Below are positions 33,762 through 47,268 of a DNA stretch of 64,000 bases, in pieces; the stretch's first letter is position 1, and every line of letters begins with the position of its first letter. Position numbers and translations under genes: made by a program. The stretch is taken from NCBI GenBank assembly GCA_010093485.1, contig MU001516.1, positions 372,001-436,000 of the forward strand. The letters run 5' to 3'. The DNA comes from Karstenula rhodostoma CBS 690.94. Lineage: Eukaryota > Ascomycota > Dothideomycetes > Pleosporales > Didymosphaeriaceae. Under the pieces are notes generated by a model. That model made no database searches and was not told the DNA's origin. It saw nothing but the letters and a program-made list of their open reading frames with translations.

Positions 33762-36696
33762 GGTGCGGATCGTGCTTACGGTGCGACCGTGGTGACGACG
33801 CGTAGGTGGAGGCTGAAGGCGCGAATTGCTCGCCGGGAACGTGGGGCGCGACGAGAATGTCTTCGAGTTGATGGCGCGTCGGTTGTGGTGATGGTACGCG
33901 ATGGCGTTGGGCGGGTTGTTTGGTGAGTGGGGGATGAAGAGCGTGCCCGCAGCGCGCTTTTTTAGAGAAAGGCTGCGGTTGACCCGAGACCTGGCAGGGC
34001 AGTTCTTGGGTCACGTGCGCAACGCCTCGCAGCCTCGCAAACAAGCGGTATTGACCCCACTAGAACCAAACAAGTTGGATGCGAATCTCGAAGAGTGTCC
34101 CAAGCTCCTTGCTTCTTTTTACGATGTTGCAGCCTGGGGTTGTTTGTGTTGTTGCTAGCTTGCGTGGGCGTCCGCAGCTTCCTGCGAAGGTTGGCAGCCT
34201 TAGTGCGAGGATCCGTGCGACGAGCTTCCGCCCCCTTGTTCTGCGCCTCGGCCCCGCTGATGGACAGACATTAAGCTTGTTGGGGGAATCCGTACTTTGC
34301 TCGCGAAGCGCAAGGTGTTGCCAGACAGCACTTTAGAAGGGGGTCGCCTCGTCAAAAAGCGCAGTTCTAGGTGTGGCGAGTCTGGTGTTGAGGTTGTTGG
34401 GATGGACCGCCCAGCCGATGGCAAACGCACAACAGTGTACAATGCAGGACTAAGATGGTGGGTCGCTTTCTGTAGGTTTCGATGATTTTTTTCGTTTCAA
34501 ATGCCGATCTGCAAGTATCGTTAGCTGATTGCCGCAAAGCTGTTTGTGGGTGGTCAAGGCAGCACGCCCATATCCCGTAACAAACTTTCATCTCAAGCAA
34601 GCGAACATTGTGAGGTCTATCATTCATATAGAGTGAGATTCGATTGCAATGAGTTACTAAGCATTCCAATTAGCTTGTACACTGATGAGGGCTCTCGGCC
34701 TTCAAAGATGTTTGTCACTTACTTTACACTAAGACCGACCCACATGACTTTGATACAGTTATACATGAGATATTTTACAGTCCGGGCTCCCGTAAAACGA
34801 CACATTCATGCGGCATGCCATGAGAAGAGTCTTTCCCTTCATTTGGACCCGGGAAGCCGAAGACTGAGTAGTCTATCTCGCTTGCTGGGGCATCGCGCTT
34901 TCTTCTCTTGAGGTGAACCGTTTTCGAAACACCTGATGCTGCCTTGCATCGCGGAGAGGAACTTCGACGGGTATCGGGAATGCGATAAAAACCGTGGGGT
35001 TCCTATAAGTGAAGTGCACTAAGCACCCTTATAACGGCCGTATGTCGGAGAAGGTCCATCCAATGTTGACGCCACATAGCCTATACCTGAGTAGGATGGG
35101 GAGTCGTGCATGATTTTGGTTATGATCTAGCTGCACCTCATGTATGTTGTCGAAACCACATGATGCAGATCCGGCTGCCTCCTGATACGGACACTGGGGA
35201 GGCATAACATGCATGAGGGATTGATATAGGAACTTCAAACTGCAGCTGAAAACAGCTCTTGAACAAAGAGACACCGGCTGATGGTGTGATGCTGACTCTG
35301 CTACGGAGCAAGAAATGTCCATGACGTGTCTTGGAAGAAGCTTGTATGATGACCGTAGCGTATTGCAAACAAATTTCTGGGGCGAATGTTTGGCCAGAGA
35401 ATCGAAATGGAAGTCTACGGAGCAGGACAAGGCTCCTAGGTTTGAAGATAGACCCTGCGCTGTTTCTGGTTTCAATTGGTGGTGATTCTCAGTGTTTACC
35501 TGTCCCATATGGCCATTGTACATCGTATAGTATGGCCACGGCTGCTTCACAGTGCGAATAGACTGGAAGAGGGCTCGTGGCGATGGCCGGGCATTACACC
35601 GTCCGCCGATGGGACTATCGGCAACCTGAGACCTTCTCTTGCATAGCACTCTCACTCGAGAGCACTTCGGTATATCTGAATCCTGCCCTGCTGCCACAGG
35701 ATGCCCATACCTCTTTCTCCACCATCGGCTTCTGCTCGCTTACATCGATCGTCCCGAATGACAAGCGTGCCGTCATTGCGCATGTGGCAGACGCATATGC
35801 ATGGAGATTCATTCCGGAATTGTATGATATGAGTCGCGGCTCTTTGGAAGCGTGAGCGGCCGGCGCCAGTTCGTGGGGTCGTTGTTCGGTCGAGGGGTCA
35901 CAGTGCGAAGTGCGGGTCCGTGGACCGTGGCATCGTGCACGCGGTTTCGGCCGATCGTCGGGAGCATGGTTCTCGTCGCAAAAGTAAAAGCATCGTGTTG
36001 CTGCGATCTTGTGGACTGCGAATCTCGTCTAGCGGGGGCGGATGTGGACAAGGCGACGAGTTGCTGGTGCTTCAAGTCGACCGCCAAGCGCCAATCACGT
36101 GTCACATGGACACCCGTTGGTCTCGGTGCCGTCTTCCAGACATATGGGTCGCATTTGGGGCGGAAAATTCCTGTTCTTCCTTCACGAACGTGGGACCTTT
36201 GGATTGGGTGCTGCTACCAGCTCTGGGTACAATTGTGGGACCGCGTAGCACTTGCCTTGGTCGCTGCATCCAGCGAAACTATCTGTCATCGCGTGCACAT
36301 CATGGAACAGAAGGCAGCCACATTAAGGTGCGGAACAGGGCCGGAAGGCATGTGCATAGCGCCACAGTAGCATCTGCGAGTAGCCCCAGACTGGACTCCA
36401 GCAAGCAAGGGACCAGGCTGTCGTGGCGGTGTCACTCAACCAAGCGCAAACAGCAGTTCGGATAGCTTCATATAAACTCCGTATTCTTCAGTCTCGCCGG
36501 TTGTTCTACCTGTACTCAGCTTTTGAATACCTACCACTGTCCACGGTTGCTCAACCCCGCCGCATTCGTCGCCGCCGCGACCTCGCCTTACCCCGCCAAA
36601 CAACGCGAAGCACGGCGCAGGCGACCAGTTCCGCATCAGCATTGCGCAGCGCTGCCCACACATACAATCGAGGCCTAGGCCGAAGCGGCAGTCAAG
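33762..36696. other. long intergenic region
   Basis: About 2.9 kb between divergent genes (PWWP, minus; E2 enzyme, plus). Several frames of 90-220 codons exist on both strands (for example 35577-35855 and 35852-36370 plus, 35029-35697 minus), but none has a protein-like composition or recognised domain. A long promoter, an unrecognised spliced gene or a noncoding RNA are all possible. Nothing is supported. Confidence 0.4.
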
Positions 36697-37371
36697 ATGT
36701 TTGCATCTAAAAGACTCTCCAAGGTATGCCACTATGCCAACCCGCCAGCCTGCAGCAAGTACTCACAACGTAACTAGGAGCTCACCAAGGTACGACATGT
36801 GCTGTTCCACAGTCGCAGATGAACTTGTCGCTAAGATGTCGTGCCCACAGCTGCAGGACAAGCTCCCGCCTGGCATAGCGCTCGTGAAAGCGGATGACTT
36901 CCGAGAATGGCTCATGGACATACAGGTGATGGACGAGAGTGAGTTTCGCCAACGGCAGTTTCGACCTACCATGACACTAAGCATTGCAGATCCGATATAC
37001 CAAGGTCAGACCTATAGGCTGAAGTTTACCTTCAGCCAGAGCTACCCAATCGAGGCGCCCGAGGTCGTCTTCGTGCGCGACGAGTCGCACCCGATACCGA
37101 TGCATCCGCACATCTACTCGAATGGCATCATATGTCTCGACCTACTCGATCGTCAAGGGTGGTCACCGGTTCATAACGTGGAGAGCGTATGCGTCAGCCT
37201 GCAGAGCATGTTGACGAGCAATACAAAGAACGAGCGACCGCCGGGGGATGACAGCTTCGTTCGGCACAACACGCAGAGGCCGAGAGACATCAACTTTGTG
37301 TTCCATGACAACGCTGTGGGTTTCGTCTCAATTGTTCTTGAATCTGCAAAGCTGACGACAACTAGGTATAA
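36697..37371 (+). CDS. ubiquitin-conjugating enzyme E2, UBE2W type
   Basis: Predicted exons are 36697-36723, 36778-36789 (a 12-nt microexon), 36836-36938, 36990-37315 and 37366-37371, giving 157 aa. It starts MFASKRLSKELTK and continues LPPGIALVKADDFREWLMDI and NPIYQGQTYRLKFTFSQSYP. The active-site region is HPHIYSNGIICLDLLDRQGW (Cys in IICLDLL), and the end is RPRDINFVFHDNAV. The last intron (37316-37365) has a CTGAC branch site and a CTAG acceptor and leaves only Val plus stop in the final exon; without it a 22-residue tail follows instead. UBE2W-type enzymes attach ubiquitin to flexible protein N termini. Assignment rests on the active-site context and short length (human UBE2W is 151 aa). 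Confidence 0.85.
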
Positions 37372-37940
37372 ACGGAAGTAGAGAAAGTCTTGCCTGGTGC
37401 TGGCTTCCGAAGGAGACGCATATTTCAGGGTCCATGATGGTGGCAATATTGCGCTATGATATTTTCAAGGTGCATTTTTTCACCCGGCGGCAACTGGCGT
37501 CGGGGGATTGAGGGACTAACAACGGAGAGTCCGCAAAGGACCGCAAGGCGTTTTGTCTTTCACGATAGACTGTGCAAATACTTTGAATGCTTGACACACT
37601 GTGCTGTTCACATTGACCTGGTTTATGTCGCTGCATGTTGGATGCCGGAAGTGCGCGTTCGCCCCGATGTTCCAATTGTGAGCAAATTACACTTTGCGGC
37701 CTTACGTTTCGCAATGCCAGCAGAGCAACAATACAGCGTACCTTGTACATGCAGAAGGCTGCGCAGTGTAGGGTCGCATCGGCACGTGTTGTCGATAAGC
37801 GATTGCCAAGAGTTATCCAACGAGCTAACGCGTTGGATAATTTTGAAAAGTTCGACGCCTTTTAGAGCCTTTTTCTCGCCCGCACAACCCCTCCCCATCC
37901 TCTCCACCCCCTCCCAAAATACCACATACACATCCTCACC
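37372..37940. promoter_or_regulatory. intergenic; promoter region of the Hsp70 gene
   Basis: Upstream of the Ssb-type Hsp70 start. The last 60 bp are pyrimidine-rich (CACCCCCTCCC and similar), typical of highly expressed fungal genes. A clear heat-shock element with proper GAAnnTTC spacing was not found. Confidence 0.45.
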
Positions 37941-40281
<2,341 letters not shown>

Positions 40282-40892
40282 ACGTCTCAACTAGTGGTGA
40301 GAGTTTCAGAAGAGTGGCCGCAGCCGCAACTCACCAGAATGCGACTGTTGTGGTTGCGGGGTCGTGCTGGACCCCCGGTGCAGCATCTTGATAGATTCGG
40401 TTTTTATTCCCGTCTGGCGCTTTCCTCATGTTTCCCTACGGTATCTTCGGCATTTGGGGATGGAAAAGTATGCGAGCATGATCTGACGACTGCAATTGAC
40501 TGGATATGACGGCCGATGCGTCTCCTTATGTCTTGCAAAATGACCAAGGTTATGGAGTTCTTTGTATTGGACTGAGGTGGAGGTGGATATGTCAATGTCT
40601 GGTAGATAGATGTTAGGTGGAAAGGAGAACTTTCAATCACTTCTGCGTGTGGGTGCGTGTGCTCGTGCTGTTATCGTACTCGCTGGCTTTGTAATCGGCC
40701 CAATCGCCCTTGCCCAAACATCATAGCCCCGCACGTCGCCACCCATCCCATCTCCACCCCTTCTTACTAAGCCCCATATCCCATCAGTGACACGATGCTC
40801 CCGTCTATAAAACCCACCTCGCCGGACACTTATTGCTTTTTTTTTTCCACACTACTCTGCACTATGCACTGAAAGCATTAAACATGAATATA
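40282..40892. other. 3' flank of SSB1
   Basis: Probable 3' UTR and flank with a T10 run near 40840. No gene. The degenerate array begins at its right edge. Confidence 0.4.
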
Positions 40893-43800
40893 ATGGGCTT
40901 CTTCTCGTCGGTCTAAAAATGGAGGAACCAAAGGGACATGGTCGCCCTCGGCTTGTTTGGCTGCCCGGAGCCGGACACTAAAAAGAGTACGAGGTGGACA
41001 TCATGTTGCTGTTCCTCTCGTCGAACCAAACATGGAAAAGATACGGTACATGTGCCTCGCCTTGTGGAGTCCCTGGGGCGGAGTGTCAAAACAGACCAAT
41101 AAGAGGTTCATGGCGTTGTTCTCGTGGACTCCAAAAGGAAGACGTCACCGCGGCATGGTGTGTCTTGTCTCGCCTCTTGGGTGCCTGGGATATGGCTGCC
41201 AAAATTCTGGACATGGAGATGACATGGTGTGCTTCTTGTGGGCTCTAAAAACGACGGTCTAAAATACACAATGTGGTGCCTCGCCTCTTGGGGCACCTAG
41301 AGAGAAGGTTCAAAAGAAGTTGGAGTTGGAGGAATGGAACTTTTTTCGTGGGTTTCGGAAAAAGTGTGGTGGTAGATATATGGCGTGCTCGCTTGGGGAA
41401 AGGATCCAAAAGACAGTGGAGGAAGAGTTATGGTGTTCTCCTCGTGGACTTCAAAATGATGGTGGCAGTGAGTGATGGTCTGGTCTGGTCTGCCTCGCCT
41501 CTGGAGGCGCCTGGGGAGAAAGTGTCGAGAAGAGCAATGTCGAGAAGAGCAAGTAGCTGTTCTAAATGGTGTGCTTTTCGTGGGCACCAGAACAACATTG
41601 GGCGGGAGATACATGCCGTCCCTTGGCTTGCTTGTCAGCCCTATGGCGAGGTGTTCCAAAAGTGTTGGAAGAAAAGTGTTAAGGTCTTCTCCTGGGCTCT
41701 CAAAACAAACCTAGCACCAGACAATGCATGCGGTGTGCCTGGTCCCGCTTGTCCAGGATACGGTGTAGTGTCAAAATGACCAAACAAGAGGTCAATGGTG
41801 TCCTTTTTGTGGGCTCAAGGATAAATATTCCTGAGACTATGGAGTCACTCGTCATGTTAGCCGCCTGAGAGAGAAATCTCACAAAACGCCAGGATGGACA
41901 TACCATGGGCTTGTTTGCGTGCGCTATAAAAACTACCATGGTCTGAGTCAATGGTTCCTGCGTTCCCCCATCTCGCCTGTCCACCGTACGTCAAATTTCA
42001 AAACTATGAATCAGAAGTGATATGTCTCTTCTTGTGCTTATGGGTTCGTTCCGGATTGATCTACCCGAGGGCTAAGCGTTACAAATGGACAAAAGCTAAA
42101 GCTAATGGTGTTCCTCCCGTGGGCTTCAAAAAAGCGACAGGATCCATGTTATAAATCTCATGTGTTGCTTCTGGTCTGTTCGAAGCGTACTTCCAGAGAA
42201 TTGATGTTGTTCCTCGTCCTGATGGGTCTACTCTAGATGAGGTGTTAAAAAGTGGTGCAAAGGCATGATGGTTCTTCTCGCGGGCTCTAACAAGGATCTT
42301 TCCTTCCATTCCACATGGGTTCGTTCTGGCTCTTTTGAGAACACTGACCATGATGGAATCATGTCGTTCCTCGCCCTGGTCCACCTAACTTCAAGATGCC
42401 GGATTCAAAACGATTCCAGGTTTCAGGCTTGCGGTGTTCTGCTGTGCGGCTACCCTACCCAGCGGACGAAGCGACCGAAAGAGCATTCACGACATCCAAT
42501 GGCGTCCTGCTGCTGTGCCAAAACATCGTCAAACCCAAACCATGGGCCGCCTTTTGCTTTTGCTTTTCGGAGATATCGACCGCAGGCATGATGTCGTTCC
42601 TCGCCCCTTTTGGTCTACCTTCAGAGTGGAGAACTCCAAATTCTTTTTGGTTTCCGACATGGGCTCTTCCGCTTTTGTACACCAAGGGTCTTTATCAGCT
42701 GCATATGAGCCCCCTCGGAGACGTTCTGAAATTCTGGTCCACAAAGACAATTTCGTCTGTTCTTGCTCGTCGGAAGACACCGATGAGGGTCGAAATGTCG
42801 TTCCTCGCCTCTCTCGGACTACAACCGGTGAGCAATGCCCCAAATGGCAGTCGATTCTTGACGTGGAGTCTCCCGCTGCCATGAGATCTGGTATGCACGA
42901 TGGAAAGAAAACAGCCGTCCAGGCAGCCCATGTGCCTTCTTCCTAGTGTCACCATCTCATTGGCACATCTCCTGCACTGCGGTACCGAAGCAGCAGTATT
43001 CCACTACTATTTCCTTTGGACCACTTCAAAGTCGGCCGCGTCACTTTTGTGCTCGCTGGTACTGCTGTTTGTCAAAAACTGGTAACGCAAAAGGCATGGG
43101 GTTTCGTAGACTCATAAACGACGTGATGAGTCATGTCTGCTTCTTGCGGGTGCAAAAACTCACGGTATTCAAGCACATGATCTGCCTGTTCTTGCCTCCG
43201 ACTATCGCTAAGGGAAGTCTGCTGGGCTTTCGAAAGGGAAGTGACCTAGCACAATGTCTTCTTCTCTGGAGACTAAAACAAAAAAGAGGTTCCGGTGATG
43301 TCTATATATTCAAAATAAGCAGCAGCTTGACTCAGGTGTCCGGCCGTTCATAAGGCGCCCTTTCAACCACTCCATGGTTTTGTCGGCTTCGCCTTCTCCC
43401 GAGGAAGGAACCCATTTGCGATTAAAAACTCATCCGAGAACGGTATATGCGTTGCGCCAGCAAAAAGCCACCTACAGGCAGCACACATGCCCTCTTGGTC
43501 TGTCTTGTTCCGGAGCTTGATCTATCGAGGCACATGCGTTCCGTCGACCGAAACGGGTCTCATCGCAACCGATGTCCTCTCCGTCTTCCCTTTCCACATG
43601 CATGGCCCTCAGTATATGTAACAAGCAACTCCGAGTGCAAATAAAACCTCTGACGAATGAATGTGTCGGGCGTGCCTAAAAACGGCTTCACAACCTTCGT
43701 ATGGGCCCTCGTCCCTTTCTCCAAGCACACAATCAGAGGGCGTATAGACTGTGTTGCTCGTCTGGGTTTAAAAGATTAAGACTGTGGTGTCTGGTGTTCA

Positions 43801-45197
43801 GAAAAAGCTTTCAACAAGATTGATGTGGCTCCCTCCGGTGGCTGCCCGGGAAAAACCTTGAACAAGTGGGGAGTTGTTACTATCCGGATGACCTGTTGCG
43901 CGCGATCAAAAGCAGATGGCGAGATACTTATATACTAGTCCCCTCCCTTCTCTTGGACTATGCACCCTTGCGTCAACGAAGACGAATAAGAAAGGAGAAA
44001 TGGCCGGAGAAACATGCTAGCCTGCCCAAGAAAGCTTAAGAATCTGTTATATATTGGTTCTATTGTTTGTCTGGACTCTTGTTCTTCAAATCAATCAACT
44101 ACGATGAGTAGCCGTAACTCCAAGTCGAAGAACACGGCCCATATGTGGCCCCTTGATCATACAACGGAACCCTTATATGCTATGTCGTCTCTGTCGTCTC
44201 TGTCCTCTCTCGCAAAGCAGTCAACCTAATTTGCTGCAACATTTTTGACAACTCTAAAAGGAGAAAAATTTGGGCAAAATGTGTGTGGAACTAACAGTCT
44301 TTATGATGGATCGTATGGGATTCGCGTGTTGTCCACTGTTCAATATGCTTGCATTACGTGTCTCACACCCCCGAAAAAGACCACAAGGAGATTCAATGTG
44401 CTCTGAAGGCCGAGAGGCACTGGAAACACCAACCATGACTACACGCCTGCCGTTTGTCTCAAAAATGATAATGGCTTGGTGCATGACGTCCGTGTGTAAT
44501 GTCCTGCTTCCTGCGTTCGCTCAAAACTCGATTCTCTTCAAACCATAGAAGTTGGGCAGGCAAGAGCTACATGAATCCTCCTTGCTCTCCGCTCTCAAAT
44601 GCATTTTCTTAAGAAACATGTGTGCGCTCCACGCCTAATCATCCAAAGAAGCCGACAAAGGTGTCACATGTCGCTCTTGGGTCTCTATGTGGGACATACG
44701 ATACTTCCGGTTCATAGGTCGCATCCTTACAAGCTATGTCCCTCTTTCACTCCACTCTCATAATTTACAACGCGAATTTGCACATGAATGTGATCCGCGG
44801 GTGGTCCTGCTCATGACACCAGAAACAAGGATCATAGGCGTATATGTCGCTCCGGGGCCCTGCCTTCTCAACACCAGAGATGAGAGTTCGAGACCCAGCC
44901 TGTCTTCTTCTTTCTTCGCTCTCCAAAACTGTCCGATATTGAGGAAATGTCTGACGTCCGCGGGTGCACTTCAAGGATACTAAACACAGATAAGTGGAAC
45001 GCATGGCGGTGTCTGGTGCTTCCTTCTGGACAGGACGAATTCTGGTTTCGCTGGTTCATATCTCGAATTGAGAGCTTTCCTTTCCATTTCCTTCGGGTCT
45101 GGTCCGTTTACAAAGCCAGTATCTGTAGATGCTTGCCATACAAGAGCAGTCCGGAAATATTCAGAACAACTCGATCATATTGCTATGACCGTGGCCT

Positions 45198-45599
45198 GTG
45201 GCTCCTGGGCTTGGACAACAGATCAAATGCTTGTGGGATCATATGAGATGGTGCCCGAGGCTCGCGGGGAACATCCGAAACTCCAGGCCGATCACTTTAT
45301 GTTTTTGGCAGCGCCTCAACCGACGGAAGTTGGCACTGCAACAACTGGCAGACGTCGACGACGTGGCCGGGTTGAACAAGTTCCCTCCGCCCAAGGCAAC
45401 GATTTGGTTAGCACCACCTCACCTTGTCTTCCAAACCGCTCACGCACTACATGAGGCCATGGTAGATATTTTGCACGTGGTCGTGGCGAAGTCGCGCTGG
45501 AAACAGCTTGGTTCACGCAAGAACGCTCCGAGCACCCTGTATACTGTTATAACGGAAGATATCACGCGCAACAGTGATCTCCTCGATCCACGCAACTAG
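45198..45599 (+). CDS. coding-like fragment inside the array, unknown
   Basis: A 133-codon frame whose last 80 residues have protein-like composition (LNKFPPPKATIWLAPPHLVF, then HALHEAMVDILHVVVAKSRW), unlike the repeat units around it. It ends in a stop at 45597-45599. The N-terminal third is less convincing, so the real start or an upstream exon is unknown. I recognise no domain. It may be one exon of a gene continuing at 45842, or a relic captured within the array. Confidence 0.35.
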   Translation: MAPGLGQQIKCLWDHMRWCPRLAGNIRNSRPITLCFWQRLNRRKLALQQLADVDDVAGLNKFPPPKATIWLAPPHLVFQTAHALHEAMVDILHVVVAKSRWKQLGSRKNAPSTLYTVITEDITRNSDLLDPRN

Positions 45600-45841
45600 T
45601 TGACAGCGCACGTAGTTCTCATCATGTCCTACAACACAGCATCGGCCCGACATGGCGAACAGGCACAGACCAGGTGGTTGAACGAGCTGCGGCCTGCGAC
45701 CCCCGAGCTGAACATCAAAGCAAGAAGTGTACCAGCCCATGTCGGTCCCAGGCCTCTCGATCCATGAAAGTCTTGTGGGTTTGACTTCCTGCTCCAACAA
45801 AAAATGACCAGTTGCCGTGTCCTTCGCTTGGGTCGTTATAG

Positions 45842-46108
45842 ATGGAGACACTCACCTCGATCACCAACAAGCGGCTACAACCGCAAAACTACATGGAATC
45901 CCTTGCGAAATTCAAAGCCGTCAGTCGCTCTATGCCCGTCCCTCCAGGTTGGAACCCGCAAAAACCCCCTACCTGGACCCAGTTCACCGGTGCATTTTGT
46001 TTCCTTACCGACATCGAGGCCATCACACGCGCCATGGACGCCTACCGTGCGGAGTTGGCCCAATGGAAGAAAGATACTACATCAGCGGGTATGTTTGCGG
46101 CGCTATAA
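45842..46108 (+). CDS. coding-like small ORF, unknown
   Basis: An 88-codon frame with a protein-like stretch: MESLAKFKAVSRSMPVPPGW, then QFTGAFCFLTDIEAITRAMD and AYRAELAQWKKDTTSAGMFA. It follows the fragment at 45198-45599 on the same strand by 240 bp. Together they could be two exons of one gene whose splice sites I cannot place, or remnants of one. No family is recognised. Confidence 0.35.
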   Translation: METLTSITNKRLQPQNYMESLAKFKAVSRSMPVPPGWNPQKPPTWTQFTGAFCFLTDIEAITRAMDAYRAELAQWKKDTTSAGMFAAL

Positions 46109-46746
46109 ACCTCGCATCCACTAGCAGATACTTGAAAGAACATCCAACGACGCCACGTTGCTCCTGGCCCTTATTCCTGGCGCCGTAACTCATACCGATA
46201 TTTTTCTCTTCCAAAAGATAACGACTGAGGCCACGTGTGCTCCTGTCACTGTCTGTGCCCAAACAAGAGGTTCCCGAGCGCGATATTCTCGGAGCAGTGG
46301 CGCCATGTGGGATCCCGGGGCCGTGGAAGACAACAGCGTCTGCCAGCAAGTACCCGAATGGATATAATAGAAAATGCGATGCCGCTTCTGAATTCCGTTA
46401 TCGCATCACAATGCTACCAGTGGTTTTATCGAAGATTCATGACCGTGGATTACCATGTGATCTTGTCGTCTTCTGGTTCCAAAGCTCAAAGAACATGCTG
46501 CTATGTTTGAGAAGCGCCGGGCTTCTATATCTGATCAAAACATATTTCGTACATGATGTGTCGCTCGCTGGGTCATTTTCTTCTTGAAGATCTAGCTGGT
46601 TTCCCACCCCTGACAGCGAAACCCAGATTCGTGTTCCTGTAGTAGAGTTATTCCATCTGTCGCTGATGCCGAGCTTCAGCTAAGTTGCTTAATAATGGTA
46701 GGCAACGTTGTCGCATAAAGATCGCCCGAATAGCCCTCGTGCTTCC

Positions 46747-47268
46747 TCAAGCCTCCTTCTGGGACTTCCACTTCGCCCTTTCCTCACCAGACCACTCAAA
46801 AGTGATCCTCTCCGGCACATCCCCCTTCAAGCCCGTCTCACCCTTCGCCTGGCCCTTCAACAGAATCTTCACCAGCCCCGCAGGATTCTTGTCCAACATG
46901 CCAATCCCCCGTCCCGTATTCTTATCCATGATCCACCGCTCCGCGCCAATCGATATGTCGTAATCCTCTCTCACAGGATTTCCCATCACATTGCAGATGA
47001 AGTCCGGAACATACAGCACATCGCGGAGTACAACTTTGGAATTTTTCGGACCCACATTCCTCTTCGCTGCGTTGCCGATGATCCTGCGTACCTCGATCTC
47101 GACTGAGCCTATGCCTTGTACGGCGTATGTGGAGTTGTTGTGGGTGCTGTTGATTTGTGAGGTGAGAGGTGCGAAGGTCGTGAACCAGTCGCGGTGGGTT
47201 GCGACGTGGACATTGGAGTCGAAGGACCACACCCAGTCGATGTTGTACGCTGCACCTGAAGGTGACAT
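46747..47268 (-). CDS. Copia-type Pol beta-barrel/protease-like domain protein (probably domesticated)
   Basis: A single exon of 173 aa. The sequence VWSFDSNVHVATHRDWFTTF, then QGIGSVEIEVRR and VVLRDVLYVPDFICNVMGNP, follows the pattern of the domain just N-terminal to the integrase in Ty1/Copia polyproteins (WxxDSGAxxH, later VxGxGxVxI and LxDVLYVPxxxxNL). Here DSN replaces the DSGA protease-like motif. The frame starts with its own ATG and stops cleanly, with no integrase, reverse transcriptase or LTR nearby. Stand-alone copies of this kind are seen in fungal genomes and are candidates for domestication. It lies at the right edge of the left repeat arm, on the opposite strand to the array. 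Confidence 0.7.
   Translation of the reverse strand: MSPSGAAYNIDWVWSFDSNVHVATHRDWFTTFAPLTSQINSTHNNSTYAVQGIGSVEIEVRRIIGNAAKRNVGPKNSKVVLRDVLYVPDFICNVMGNPVREDYDISIGAERWIMDKNTGRGIGMLDKNPAGLVKILLKGQAKGETGLKGDVPERITFEWSGEERAKWKSQKEA

Larger units (their letters stand above)
40893..46680 (+). repeat. left arm of a highly degenerate tandem array (unit about 45-70 bp)
   Basis: The plus strand is built of units that each begin with an ATG block close to ATGGTGTGC, continue with a CTC-rich block ending in GTGGGCTC, and close with a run such as CTAAAAAC or TCAAAAG. Unit starts read by eye include 41049, 41110, 41155, 41224, 41271, 41334, 41380, 41430, 41566, 41613, 41729, 41795, 41905, 41951, 42022, 42105, 42160 and 42204. 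Spacing alternates roughly between 45-50 and 60-70 bp, suggesting an ancestral two-part unit of about 110 bp. Units are too diverged for simple alignment, but order and orientation are kept. About 45.1-46.1 kb looks interrupted by unrelated coding-like sequence. No transposase, integrase or conserved ORF explains it. Confidence 0.7.

Noticed and set aside
42200..42830. Array of box C/D snoRNAs (ATGATG-like starts near TTGATG and CATGATG)
   Set aside because: Box D (CTGA) is not found at regular distances and no terminal stems pair; the ATG block belongs to the repeat unit.
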